Part shown: positions 45,628-56,484 of the stretch, piece by piece
Layout: every line of letters begins with the position of its first letter
Numbering within the stretch: the stretch's first letter is position 1
Assembly: GCF_023159225.1 (NCBI RefSeq)
Contig: NC_063173.1
Location: forward strand, 8,098,852 to 8,162,851
DNA length: 64,000 nucleotides
Reading direction: 5' to 3'
Source: Perognathus longimembris pacificus
Taxonomy: Eukaryota > Chordata > Mammalia > Rodentia > Heteromyidae
Position numbers and translations under genes: made by a program
The notes under the pieces: generated by a model
Databases searched by the model: none
What the model saw: the letters and a program-made list of their open reading frames with translations, nothing else
What the model was told of the DNA's origin: nothing

Positions 45628-47321
45628 AAAAACAAAAACAAAAAGATTTCAAACTTCTTCTCTGAGATGGAGCAGCATTAAGGAAGTATACAAAAAGCAA
45701 AAGGAATTAATATTTACTGGTTACCTCCTATGCATTTGAGACTTCACAGGAATGCTCACAAAGATGTGGACACAGGCTCTATCTGTGCTTGCTTTCAAAT
45801 AACGAGAGAGAGAGCCAAAGGAGTTGTTCGGCCCCAAGAGAGACTAGCATTTGTCAACGGTTTTTATCAGAATAAACCACGATGTTGGCAACTCCTCCAA
45901 TGCTCCCCTCCACAATGATTCCCCAAAGTGAGGCGGCAGAACAGAACCCTTCTGTCCATAGGCCTTCACTCTCTGCTTAACCAGAAAAGGCTGGCGGTCA
46001 GCACGGGGCAATGTCAGGTCCGACGGGTTCCGGCGCTCTCAGCAGAGCCTCTCAACAGCAGCCATAAAGGAAGCACGGCACATGTGGACAGAGCAGATTC
46101 ACAGCATGTTCACAGGAGTCATTACTGCAAAAAGTGCTTGGCATGCAGTCCTCCTCCTCCTCCTCCTCTCCATGCTGGTGAGTGGTTTTCTGATCCAATG
46201 AGGCGACATGCCTAGGCTTAAAACCCCCACTACCAAGCTCCCATTGCTACAGGTAGCCGAAGCTGAACTCCTCAATGTGGCCTGTGAACGAGCACTTCTT
46301 TCCTCTCTAAGCGCTTTTCCTTGGGCTAAAGCACATTTCTACTTCCTTTGGACCTCATGCCTCCATCTCCTCCTAGGACCTCCACTCAAAGCCCCTCGTG
46401 GGTGTTCCTTAACACGTGCTGTGCTCAGTTGCAGTGCTCATCTCATTGTAGCAAGCGCCTAGCTAGTCCATGTGTCCTGCATTAGGTTATGAGCAAGGGT
46501 TTGCATCCCTGAGGCCTGCACACCCCCAGTACTTATACCCATATAGCCATGGAAATGGAGTAAATAAACTAATCCAGCTGGAAGAGGATGCCATTCCACT
46601 TCCACAATCACACAAACCTAGCTTTAGAGCCTATAAATAAAAAATCAAATCCATATTATCAACTGGTTCTAGCTCCAGGTCTGGCAGAAGACGCTAAGGT
46701 TGGAGTAACTCTCATGACTTCCCGAAGCCTGGGTGTCTTTCTTAGGGAGATGGTTGAAAGTCTCTGTAAGAGACAAATATGGAATAACAAGTAGCACTAG
46801 AAATAGCACCAAAAGGAAACTTGAGGCCTTCAAATATGGACATATCGTCCCTGCCATACCACATCCACAAAGCCAACGTTCCCCTTGTCAATTATCCAAA
46901 AATGGAGCCAAAGAGAAAAACCAAAGACTGCAAATAGTTGCCCTCTGTCTTTGATGGCAGCAAAGAGAAAAGCCTGGGATTGAAGCTCCAAACTCAATCA
47001 TGTCACCTGACCAAGCCCAGTAGTTAAAATCTATTTGATAAGAAAATGTCTTTCTCTGTATATTCTGTGTATAAGAGATTCCCAGAGAGCACCCGCTCCC
47101 TTTCCCCAGTGGCTGTTTTGTCTGCAGACCCCAGGGAAGGGCAGGGAAACACGGGTTAGTAATGACTTTCACACGAAGGTCTTTTCAAAAGAGAAGTCAT
47201 TGTTCTGACAGACCCATGACACCAAGAACGAAAGCTTGAAAGAAAGCGATGGGCAGTAGAAAGAGAGCAAGCGCCGGGCTTCTTGAGTTGGGGAGAATGG
47301 AGCCTATCAAAAAAACCCGAT
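45628..47321. other. upstream region, no gene seen
   Basis: No recognised exon. A short CTC repeat lies near 46150-46170. Open frames at 45928-46215 and 46208-46462 lack any family similarity I can recall. Confidence 0.4.
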
Positions 47322-47513
47322 CGGCTGGGAATATGGCCTAGTGGCAAGAGTGCTTGCCTCATATACATGAAGCCCTGGGTTCGATTCCTCAGCACCACAT
47401 ATATAGAAAATGGCCAGAAGGGGTGCTGTGGCTCAAGTGGCAGAATGCTAGTCTTGAGCAAAAAAGAAGCCAGGGACAGTGTTCAGGCCCTGAGTTCAAA
47501 GCCCAGGACTGGC
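47322..47513 (+). mobile_element. ID-Geo dimeric SINE
   Basis: Complete dimer followed by an (AAAC)n tail. The flanks AAACCCGATC before and AAACCTGATC after the tail form a near-perfect target-site duplication. Confidence 0.93.
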
Positions 47514-48505
47514 AAAAAACAAACAAACAAACAAACAAACAAAAAAACCTGATCAATGAGGAGCCATCACCAGTAACGACACAAATTCCATCATACATAA
47601 AACGAAATGCTTTCTACATGCCCAAGGTCACAGTGGCAGAAGGGCATGGAGCATTCATTGCGCAGTGGCTCCAGAGAATCTGAGCATGGAATAAACTAAA
47701 TGTGACAAGGAGAAACTTAATGGTATCCATCCAACAGAAAATCCCTCCTTCACATTCTGGACCAGAGGTTGTTAGTCCCCAGGCCGGTGAAGGGAGGGCA
47801 TGAGCATGAATGCTAACCATGCAAAGGCCTGGCCACGCCACTCCCTGCTACATGACTGAACTTGCCCGTCAAGTTCCACCATCAGCCACTTTCACCCTGC
47901 CCCCCGCAACCACATTTGAGCCTCCTTTCATAGAACAACTTTAAAGCATGGCAGACGTAACACTTACCCTATGACTTCTTTGTTAAGAAGATAAACGTTT
48001 TCTTTCCTTCAACTGTCCCTCACACATTTCCTAAGCCTCTCACAATCTCTTCCCTTTCTGAAAAATGAGTGGGTTGTGCTAAGTGCCTCACACCTAGGAC
48101 ATCAGCTCCTCTCCCTCACCACTTACCAAGAAAGCTATTCCCTATGTCATTTAGAAGAGAACACTGGCTAGAATCCCAGTTTCTTGATTCTCTTTTCACT
48201 CTCCTTTGCCCCCTCTATGGACATTTCTTGGTCATTTCCCCCAGCAACATGCTTTGGTGCGCAAAGCTTCAAATGCTCTTGGGTGCAAGCTTAGGAACAG
48301 TAAAACTATTGAGTTCATTGTGTTTTATGGAGAGACAAAAAAAAAAAAAAAGACAGCCCCTAGAGAAAGGGAAAGGGGCACCTGTGTCAACAAACAGGTG
48401 TTTATACATGCTCACTAACTTCTTACAATAGTGTAGATTCCTGGAACTAGAAACTATAGTCCATAGGTTTTAATTTTAAATTTTTTTTTTTTTTTTTTTT
48501 TTTTT

Positions 48506-48698
48506 GGCCAGTCCTGGGCCTTGGACTCAGGGCCTGAGCACTGTCCCTGGCTTCTTCCCGCTCAAGGCTAGCACTCTGCCACCTGAGCCACAGCGCCCCT
48601 TCTGGCCGTTTTCCATATATGTGGTGCTGGGGAATTGAACTGAGAGCTTCATGTGTAGGAGGCAAGCACTCTTGCCACTAGGCCATATTCCCAGCCCC
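48506..48698 (-). mobile_element. ID-Geo dimeric SINE
   Basis: Minus strand with about 25 A tail. A 17-bp duplication, CTATAGTCCATAGGTTT, lies at 48454-48470 and about 48698-48714. Geo half is of the young type (GAGCGGGAAGAAGCC) while the head is more diverged. Confidence 0.95.
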
Positions 48699-49040
48699 TA
48701 TAGTCCATAGGTTTAAACTCAACCAGAATGGTTTGTTAAATGATCACAGAGAAATGTCTTTATGCATTAGGCAAATGTCACCCACACGTTGTCAGGAAAC
48801 AATTCTACTTCCATTTCACTGTTCCTCACATGTTTGCACTGGAGAGCATGCTGTGTTTTGGACACCAATGCATGTTGCCCATGGGAAATAATTAGGAAGA
48901 AATGTACAGAGAGGGAATAGTAGGGCAAGAAGAGAACTAGGCAGAGAATAGAGAAACTTGGATTCTAGCTTCAGCTTTTCCCCTAACTAGGTATGTTTCC
49001 CAGCATGAATGTTTTCTTTTTTCTGCATGGTTGGGACTTG

Positions 49041-49056
49041 CAGCACTTTATCTTAA
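49041..49056. repeat. target-site duplication, left copy (U6-L1 chimera)
   Basis: CAGCACTTTATCTTAA; its partner at 49779-49794 differs at one base. On the minus strand the right copy starts TTAAAATAAAG, fitting the TT/AAAA nick site of L1 endonuclease. Confidence 0.9.
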
Positions 49057-49670
49057 TTAATTGATTAACTTATTTATTGTCGGTGATGTACAGAGGGGTT
49101 ACAGTTTCACACATATCAAACTTGTTATGAAGCTTGTTATCTCCTCCCTCATTTTTCTCTCACCTTCCCCTCTCCCCTATCCCCTCCCCCCAGAGTTGTA
49201 CAGTTGGTTTACAGCATATTGTCTTGTAAGTATTGCTTTAGCATTGGTTCGCCTTTTAGTCTTTGTCTCTCCATTTTGATGTTCCTCTTCCCTTCCCCAG
49301 TTCCAATAAACATATATACAATACCCAGGATACCAAAATCAGTTACAGTGACATCAAGGGTAAAACCATGGGGAAGAAAGACAAAAGAAAAAGGCAGAAT
49401 TTCACATGGTACATAGAATATAACAACAACAATGATAAACCACTTATTTCCATAACTTAGAGTTCATTTAGCTTAGTGTCATCTTATGTGTTCATATGTA
49501 CTAGCTATTGAGCTATTGTGATCTTCTGCTAGGACTATCCGAGATGTGCACTAATTATTATCAATGAGGGAAACCATAGAGTCTGTGCTTCTTTGAGTCT
49601 GGCTCACTTCACTTAATGTTATTTTTCCAAGTCATTCCATTTCCTTACGAAGGGGGCCACCTCATTCTTT
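49057..49670 (-). mobile_element. L1 3' UTR part of a U6-L1 chimeric retrocopy
   Basis: Read on the minus strand it starts within the L1 3' region at AGAATGAGGTGGCCCCCTTC, aligning to the plus-strand L1 near 17905. It runs through GTGAAGTGAGCCAGACTC, a G-rich tract (about 49181-49200) and CTGTACATCACCGACAATAA to an A-rich end near 49060. Its 5' border coincides with the last T of a full-length U6 sequence in the same orientation, and the pair shares one target-site duplication. Confidence 0.9.
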
Positions 49671-49720
49671 AAAAATATGGAATGCTTCACGAACTTGCGT
49701 GTCAAACTTGTGCAGGGGCC

Positions 49721-49765
<45 letters not shown>

Positions 49766-49777
49766 TGAAGCAAGCAC
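49671..49777 (-). pseudogene. U6 snRNA retropseudogene, full length, fused to L1
   Basis: The 107 bases on the minus strand run from GTGCTTGCTTCAGCAGCACA to CATTCCATATTTTT, the complete length of U6 small nuclear RNA. Against the canonical U6 as I remember it there are about seven substitutions, four of them at former CpG sites, with ATACAGAGAAGATTAGCATG intact. It is a retrocopy rather than a gene: there is no proximal sequence element or TATA box upstream, the 5' flank is the target-site duplication and then a B1, and the 3' end continues directly into L1 sequence. The spliceosomal role of U6 is therefore not expected from this copy. Confidence 0.95.
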
Positions 49778-49778
49778 A

Positions 49779-49794
49779 CAGCACTTTATTTTAA
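49779..49794. repeat. target-site duplication, right copy (U6-L1 chimera)
   Basis: CAGCACTTTATTTTAA, one mismatch from 49041-49056, lying one base beyond the U6 5' end. Confidence 0.9.
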
Positions 49795-49800
49795 AAACCG

Positions 49801-49945
49801 TGTAGCTGGGTATGGTGGCTCTCATGTGTCATCCCAGCTCTTGAGAAGTGAAGGCTGGAGAATCACAAGTTTGAGAGAGTTCAAGACTATCCTGATATAC
49901 ATACAAAGATGCTGTCACCAAAAAACAAAAACAAAAACAAAACGA
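49801..49945 (+). mobile_element. B1-like SINE
   Basis: GTAGCTGGGTATGGTGGCTC with ATCCCAGCTCTTGAGAAG and GAGTTCAAGACTATCCTG, then an (AAAAC)n tail. Confidence 0.8.
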
Positions 49946-50031
49946 AGATCACTCAACCTAATACCGTGCCCAAATTGGACTTTTTGAGCAGAGAGAATAC
50001 TTGTCTGGTGACTGGGTCAAGGTAGCCTCTT

Positions 50032-50035
<4 letters not shown>

Positions 50036-50069
<34 letters not shown>
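50036..50069. repeat. CA microsatellite
   Basis: About 17 CA units. Confidence 0.93.
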
Positions 50070-50071
<2 letters not shown>

Positions 50072-51773
50072 GTTGCCCTGCTCGGGATTAGGACCTTCAC
50101 TCAGGAGAGGAGTCTTCCAAAGGGAAAAGCATGTTTCTACTTCCTTCATTTCCCCAGCTCCAGGTGGAAGCTGCCAACAGCTAACACCTCCCAGAAAGGA
50201 GCATGCTAATCTCACAAAAGCAGGGGGAGGAAGGAGAAAAGCTTGCTTAAAGGTGACAGTTCTCCTGCTTCTGAATTTGACACTCAAACATAACGATTTC
50301 TGAAAAACAAACTGGATTTCTAAAAAAACTCAGGTCTGCCTTATCTTGGCCTCACATTTAAATTTAGAATGCCCATAAGAACCCAAAACTTCAACTGAGC
50401 GCCAACCAAGAGCAGGATTAATAGATCATGTGAGCAAGATGGCACCACACACAACCCTCCTGAGGCAAATGCTAACAAAGAAGGCGCAAACCAATGCGAG
50501 GGGTCAGGGAGACAGGGATTCGGGAAGAAAAATGAAGTGGGCGTGGAAGGCTAAACTACAGAAGGGAGTGGGCATTCTGGAACAGAGTACTGGGCTATGA
50601 AAGCATAGTTCTATTCAAAGAGAAGACTGCTATCTTGAGCATGAGGTATAAATGGGCAACAGTGATGGAAGTCACATCTCAGTGGGCCTCAAAGGTCAAG
50701 GGAGGGAACTTGAACCTGAACTTCTCGTTCTTGAGCAGCATGCTAGAAACAGCATTCCCAGAGACAATTAACAGTGAAGAAAGAGAGGAGCTGAGGAAAT
50801 GGGCAATGGAAAGTTCATTTGAAACCTCACAGCTGGGCTGAAAAAAAAAATCAAATCTAAGCTAGAAAAGAGATGGCAGTCTACTAAAGGCATGATTCAC
50901 CTTCGACAACCTATCTAGAGGGGTTTTGAGACAAAGAGGAGAATTTGTCTGGTATTGTGTAGAGCTGCTGCAAAAGCCAACACAGCCGTGCGCTACAAAG
51001 CTTGTGAAGTGCCAGGAGCCCTGCCTCGGTTCCAAATGCCTTAGAGAAACTTCTTTTCTCCTTGGAATGCCAGCCTTCTCCGTGGAGCAAGTTCCCGCTG
51101 AAGAGGAAAAGTTGCATAGCTTCCAAGTTCTGATAATGTGCACATAGCCTGCTTGCAGAGCGAGTGCATCTTTAAAGGACACTGAACGAAACCAAGTGCA
51201 AGAGCAGGGCTATAGAGCTTTCCCTTTGGTGGCGAGATACATGTGGTCTTAGGGAGAAAGAGAAGGCATCCTTGAAAATTACTATCTCATATTCTTAGTG
51301 GCATCTACATTGGCAATGATATCACTTTAATTACATTCATGATTGCTGCAATAAAAACAGGGGTGCAGATCAGCAGCAGATTCACAACAATCCCTTAAGA
51401 CCTACTAAAGTAAAATCTTCAGTTCTATGGTGCGGGAATCTGTCTTTTCTGAAATATTCCCACATGATTGGGATGTCTGGCCAGGTCTGGGACTTGACAT
51501 TACAAGATTCTCTGTAGATCAGAAATGGCTCTGTGTAAAAAGCACACTCCTTTCTACACCAACTGTTGCTCAGCTGTGCTAAGAACATATACACGCAGCC
51601 CCCAAAGGAACAGCTGGATCGCAGAGTCACAACCAGTTCTTTGTGCAAATAAGAAAACCGAGACTAAAAAGGGATAGGCCAATTGGTTAAAGCTGCCCAG
51701 CTGCCCAATGTCAGTTAGGACACCCGGGGGAGACTCCACTTTTATCTCCCAGGACATAGAAAATTCCTATGTA
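50070..51773. other. upstream region, no gene or repeat named
   Basis: No recognised exon, RNA gene or mobile element. Short open frames on both strands (60-106 codons) have no familiar content. Confidence 0.4.
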
Positions 51774-51964
51774 GGGCTGGGGATATAGCCTAGTGGCAAG
51801 AGTGCCTGCCTCGGATACACGAGGCCCTAGGTTCGATTCCCCAGCACCACATATACAGAAAACGGCCAGAAGCGGCGCTGTGGCTCAAGTGGCGGAGTGC
51901 TAGCCTTGAGCGGGAAGAAGCCAGGGACAGTGCTCAGGCCCTGAGTCCAAGGCCCAGGACTGGC

Positions 51965-51965
<1 letters not shown>
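51774..51965 (+). mobile_element. ID-Geo dimeric SINE, young, 38-A tail
   Basis: Near-consensus young copy with an uninterrupted A tail of 38 at 51966-52003. A perfect 15-bp duplication, GAAAATTCCTATGTA, lies at 51759-51773 and 52004-52018. The intact long tail and perfect duplication indicate a recent insertion. Confidence 0.97.
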
Positions 51966-52005
<40 letters not shown>

Positions 52006-52719
52006 AAATTCCTATGTAAATAAGGATTTTTAAAATTAGCTAATAAGTGAGTTTCGCTGCAGTTCCCAGCATTCCTGAACTGGTCACACTGATAACAAAG
52101 AGCAATTGCAGGTGAATTCTACACCTAGCTATTTTCTAGGTTTCAAAGGCGGAGGAAGGCAGTAGAGGAATCAGCTGATTTATTAACTAGACTGAAATTA
52201 AATCCAGAATCATAAAATTAACTAGACTGTGACCACCCCTAGTTCTGACCTTAAAAGGGCTACAGGAAATGTCACCTTGGGTACATCTGTGTGCCCTCCA
52301 CCCAGGCTGCAGTGTGAGTCTCTCCAAATGCACTAAGTCAGGAATTCCTAAAACCGGCTAGACAGTAACGTCTCCTGAAAAAAAATAAAAGCAAAGAAAC
52401 AAAAACCTCCCCAACCTCTTCCCCTTCCTCAGCGATCTTTATTTAACTTCTGTGAGGTAGGACCCTCCAAGCCCGGGCACTTTTGTGGAAAATACTCAGG
52501 TGTCGGCAGTACGAGCTGAGACCACGGAACTAACTGGTCTTCTCCCCCCATGTGGGTACTGCTCCACTCTATGAACTGAGGGGAGACAAGCAAGGTACCA
52601 AGGGCAAAAAACAAGGAAGCAAGGTCACCGAGCTCAGCACTCTGAAAATGAATGTCTCCTTAAGAGAGAGGTAACTAGGGCACAAAATCTAAAGAGACAC
52701 ACTCAGCATGCTGCCAAGT

Positions 52720-52900
52720 ACCGCCCCAAGGCTTACACAACCTTGTCTCCAAAGATCTGGTACCCTAAGCACTTCACCTGCCTCACGCTAGTCCCAGACC
52801 TGCTCCAATCTCTCTGCTCAGGCCATTCATTGTCCCAGGAAAGCTTCATAGGGTATTTGCAATGTGTAAAATCTTCCTTGATCCTCCCCATTCTCTAAGA
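52720..52900 (+). mobile_element. L2-like 3' end relic
   Basis: TCAGGCCATTCATTGTCCCAG through AAATCTTCCTTGATCCTCCC resembles the conserved L2 3' end (CCTTCCCTGA-type). Weak. Confidence 0.4.
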
Positions 52901-53323
52901 GAGATGTATTCTGAAAACAAAGACTGTCTCTGTGCTGACATAAGGGGCTGCTGCCATGCAGCACAACACATAGGAGAGAGGTTAGGCCTTTTACTGGGTC
53001 TCTGACAGTTCCTGTAAGGACTGGGGGTATGGAGCTCAGTCTCATCACAAGCTACTTTGCAGGGTTACTGTAAGGATGACATCTGGCTGTAAGCAAAACA
53101 GTCTGGGATGTACCAAGGCCCTGAGAAACACCTGCTGAAAAATCCCTGCATTTCACCAACTCAGGCCCTTCTCCAAACTATGCATTACTTTACCTCTTCA
53201 TCTCTCTACTTCTCTATCTTCCCACTTCATTTTAAGGAAGAATCATACTCCTGGCTTCAACAAACACCCTCACACATACCAATGCCATGGAGACCTTATG
53301 AGGATATTAAAAAAATATATATA

Positions 53324-53515
53324 GGGCTGGGGATATAGCCTAGTGGCAAGAGTGCCTGCCTCGGATACACGAGGCCCTAGGTTCGATTCCCCAGCACCAC
53401 ATATACAGAAAACGGCCAGAAGGGGCGCTGTGGCTCAAGTGGCAGAGTGCTAGCCTTGAGCGGGAAGAAGCCAGGGACAGTGCTCAGGCCCTGAGTCCAA
53501 GGCCCAGGACTGGCC
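53324..53515 (+). mobile_element. ID-Geo dimeric SINE, young subfamily, TA tail
   Basis: Near-consensus copy with one Geo difference (GAAGGGGCGCT). The A tail passes into a TA repeat at 53528-53556; the 5' flank is also TA-rich, so the duplication is masked. Confidence 0.95.
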
Positions 53516-53519
53516 AAAA

Positions 53520-53558
<39 letters not shown>

Positions 53559-53665
53559 TTTGAGGCAAGGATTAGTGAGCAAAGAGGTCGGGTGAGGCAA
53601 TCCCACACTTTGGTGATCGAGGTGTTTTCTAAATCTTCCCATTTAGGCTTTGGAAAACCAAAAGC

Positions 53666-53755
53666 CAGCCAGGAATGGTGAGGTAAGCATTTCATCTCAG
53701 CACACCGGAGGTTGAGACAGGGTGAATTCATGGAGTGGCCTAGGCTACACATCTA
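53666..53755 (+). mobile_element. B1-like SINE relic
   Basis: AGCCAGGAATGGTGAGGTAA with ATCTCAGCACACCGGAGG and GTGGCCTAGGCTACACATC. Confidence 0.65.
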
Positions 53756-54085
53756 GACAGGAGAGGGGAGGGCAAAGAAGGGAAGGGGAAGAGATCGAGG
53801 AGGGGAGAGAAGGGGAAGAGAGAAGAGGAGGGGAGAGGAGGGGAGAAAAGGGGAAGGAGAAAGGAAAGAAGAAAGGAGAGGAAGAGAGAGGAAAGGGAGA
53901 CAGAACCAGGTAAGTGGAAGGGAGGAGAAAGGAAGAATGGGAAGAGAAACGGAGGACAGGAAAAGGGAAGAGAAAGGAGGAAGTGGGAGCAGGGAGAAGG
54001 GAAAAGGGAAGGGGAGAGAGGAGGGGAGTGGAGAAAGGGAAGGGGGTAAGAGAAGAGAACACGGGGAAGAGGAGAGGGAAGGTCA
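53756..54085. repeat. 330-bp near-pure purine tract
   Basis: Almost entirely G and A on the plus strand, built from imperfect GGGGA/GAGGA units, starting at the end of a B1 relic. The long proline- and glutamate-rich frames across it come from composition, not from a gene. Confidence 0.93.
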
Positions 54086-54372
54086 AGCATCTGACATTTG
54101 GGTTTCTAGTTCAAAATTAACCTCCATTTTCTAATTCTGCTTTCTACTGATAGGCAGAGAGACCGTCACATCCTTGTTTTGGTAGCAGCTACAAACATAG
54201 CAAGTACATCATTTATTGAATAAATGAAGTAGAGAGGGGAAAAAAGAACAGTGGTGATGTGGGGTATAATAGGTAGAGAGAAGACAGAGGCAAGAAAGAT
54301 TTCAAGAATGGTATAGAAAAGCTTGCTAGGTTATCTTTCATAAATGTATTTATTAACTATGCTCAGCAGGAC

Positions 54373-54815
54373 AAATAGTCTTCCAAAGATGTTCACATCC
54401 CAATTCCTGAAACCTGTAAATATGTCATTTTACACAGGAAAAGAGACTTTGTAGATGAGATTAAATTAAGGACCTGGTGATGGAGAGATTGTCCTACATT
54501 ATCTCGACAGGCCTAGTACAACCATGAGGTCTTTACATGAAGGCAACAGGACAGTCAGAAGAAGAGAGGAAATACAAGGGTGAAAACTGGTTACAACTAT
54601 GTTTTAATAGTGGAAAAGGGGCTACAAGCCAAGGAAAACAAGCAGGCTCTAGAAATTGAAAAGGACAAAGAAATAGAAGGAATTCAGCTCTTCTGAACAC
54701 TTAGTTTTAGCCAGTAAAACTCATTTTCAGTCTTTTGGCAATTACAATGAAAAAATAATCACTTTGTTTCTTTAAGCCACTAAATTTGGTATAGTGGTAA
54801 TTGGGTAACTAATTT
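54373..54815 (+). mobile_element. MaLR-type (MLT1-like) solo LTR, ancient
   Basis: Diagnostic words of this ancient mammalian LTR group: AGATGTTCACATCCCAATTC, CTGTAAATATGTCATTTTAC, GACTTTGTAGATGAGATTAA, CTACAAGCCAAGGAAA and a 3' region with TTTAAGCCACTAAATTTGGT. Diverged throughout, with no internal viral genes seen on either side. Confidence 0.75.
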
Positions 54816-54914
54816 AAACTAGCTTAAGTATTTCATATATGAATCCTCAGCTTGCTTCCTGGTCCCTGTGAACCAAACACATCCTTGAAAGTTATTCATC
54901 AGGGCTTCCTGATG

Positions 54915-55155
54915 GTAAGAGTAAGCCCAAATTCCCATTCAAGGCTCCCTCTCCAACCTTCTCTGGGATTCTTCCTAATCTCTCAATTCCATCCAGACCA
55001 TTCATTGTACACCCCGTCCGCATCAGCATGACTAGAACTTGGGTCAAGCTATTTACTCCATCTAGAATATGCTTCCTTTGTGTCTGCACACATTCAAACC
55101 TTAACTGTTTATTGAGTCCCAATTTAAATACCTCTTGCATGAACTCTCTCCTGTG
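54915..55155 (+). mobile_element. L2-like relic
   Basis: C/T-rich run with TTTACTCCATCTAGAATATG, CTTCCTTTG and CCAATTTAAATACCTCTTGC, the usual pattern of an L2 3' end (AATGTCA.CTCCTCC-like). Moderate support only. Confidence 0.5.
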
Positions 55156-55159
55156 ACTC

Positions 55160-55280
55160 TGATACAAAGTGACCCCATAATACAAGTTACTTAGCTTCTC
55201 TCAGCCTCAGAACTCCCATCTGCAAAATGGAGAGCTTTTTACTGGATTGTTAAGAAGTTGAAAGATATATACAAGTGCCT
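55160..55280 (+). mobile_element. MIR relic
   Basis: AGTTACTTAGCTTCTCTCAG, CCTCAGAACTCCCATCTGC and AAAATGGAGAGCTTTTTACT follow the MIR core. Confidence 0.65.
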
Positions 55281-55429
55281 TAATATAGTGCTCATTCACT
55301 AAAACATTCATATCATTCTAACTTATGAATGCATCCAGTTTTTACTTCAGTACCTTCTTCATTTTTAGTACCTCTCACATAGTAGTGGATTTTTTTTTCT
55401 CTGTTCCAGGGCAAGAACTTAGGGGTTTT

Positions 55430-55634
55430 TGTTTGTTTGTTTGTTTGTTTGTTTTTTGCTCAAGGCTTAGACTCTATCACTTGAGCCACAGATCTAATTC
55501 CAGCTCTTTGGAGATTAATCAGAGAAAAGTATCTCATGGCCTTTCCTGCCTGGGCTGGCTTTGAACCACAATCCTCAGATCTCAGCCTCCTGAGTAGGTA
55601 AAATTATAGGAGTAAGACACCAGCACCTGGCTGG
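55430..55634 (-). mobile_element. B1-Geo composite SINE
   Basis: A GTTT-repeat (reverse of an AAAC tail), reverse Geo GACTCTATCACTTGAGCCAC, linker GGAGATTAATCAGAG and reverse B1 head CTCAGCCTCCTGAGTAGGTA. Confidence 0.82.
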
Positions 55635-55639
55635 AAAAA

Positions 55640-56243
55640 AAATCTTTTCAATAGCAAGTAAACTACATAATGTTGGGAGCATCTCCCCAAGTTTTCAGTA
55701 CCCCGTAGACTAAAGATGGCTCTTTAGACATTTCAAAGCATAGAAAAGAAGTACATTCGATCTCTTTCTGATCACCAATGCTACCTACACAAAATTCTTA
55801 TGGAAATTGTGGTTAAGACCACCAAACCTATTTATCCCAACTAACAGTGATGAACAAGCATTGTTTTCATTAGTGTAAATTGTATATTGATCTTTCAATG
55901 TCATTAAGTTTTAGCTCAGGCAAGAATACAGTTCCAGAATTGGTGAGGCAATGTTACTTTGACTAATCCTATTTAAAAAATCCCATGCTATGGATTCTCC
56001 TTCATCCCTCAGTTAAGTTTGCAACAGAGTTACCGTCTTTTAAAGGCATTTCCTAAACCACTTTTCTGCTGCAAAAGAAAGTCATTTTCCCAATCTAGTT
56101 GACTGTGTTCCAAGAGGAAAGACCTCATGGTCTTAGAGCTACTACATCTAATTTGAAACATAGTCACCCATTTACTAGCTTGATGACCAGGAACATAGCA
56201 CTTACCTGACTCTCTTTTTGCTCATCTCTAAAACTGGGATTAA
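55640..56243. other. upstream region, nothing recognised
   Basis: No exon, RNA gene or repeat named. Confidence 0.4.
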
Positions 56244-56435
56244 GGGGCTGGGGATATGGCCTAGTGGCAAGAGTGCTTGCCTGGTATACTTGAAGCCCTG
56301 GGTTCGATTCCCCAGCACCACATATACAGAAAATGGCCAGAAGTGGCGCTGTGACTCAAGTGGCAGAGTGCTAGCCTTGAGCAAAAAGAAGCCAGGGACA
56401 GTGCTCAGGCCCTGAGTCCAAGGCCCAGGACTGGC
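56244..56435 (+). mobile_element. ID-Geo dimeric SINE with AAT tail
   Basis: Complete dimer; the tail is an (AAT)n run at 56438-56468. A 15-bp duplication, TAAAACTGGGATTAA, lies at 56229-56243 and 56468-56482. It mixes an older head and GAGCAAAAAGAAGCC with the young GTCCAAGGCCCAGG end. Confidence 0.95.
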
Positions 56436-56438
56436 AAA

Positions 56439-56472
<34 letters not shown>

Positions 56473-56484
56473 CTGGGATTAACC

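Noticed and set aside
49671..49777. Functional U6 gene
   Set aside because: About seven changes from canonical U6, no upstream U6 promoter elements, and a direct fusion to L1.
51774..51965. ID-Geo heads as tRNA genes
   Set aside because: They contain A and B boxes but lack a foldable anticodon arm and have A tails and target-site duplications, so they are SINEs.
53722..54134. Long glutamate/arginine- and proline/serine-rich open frames on both strands
   Set aside because: They come from a pure purine tract, with no start context, splice sites or family similarity.
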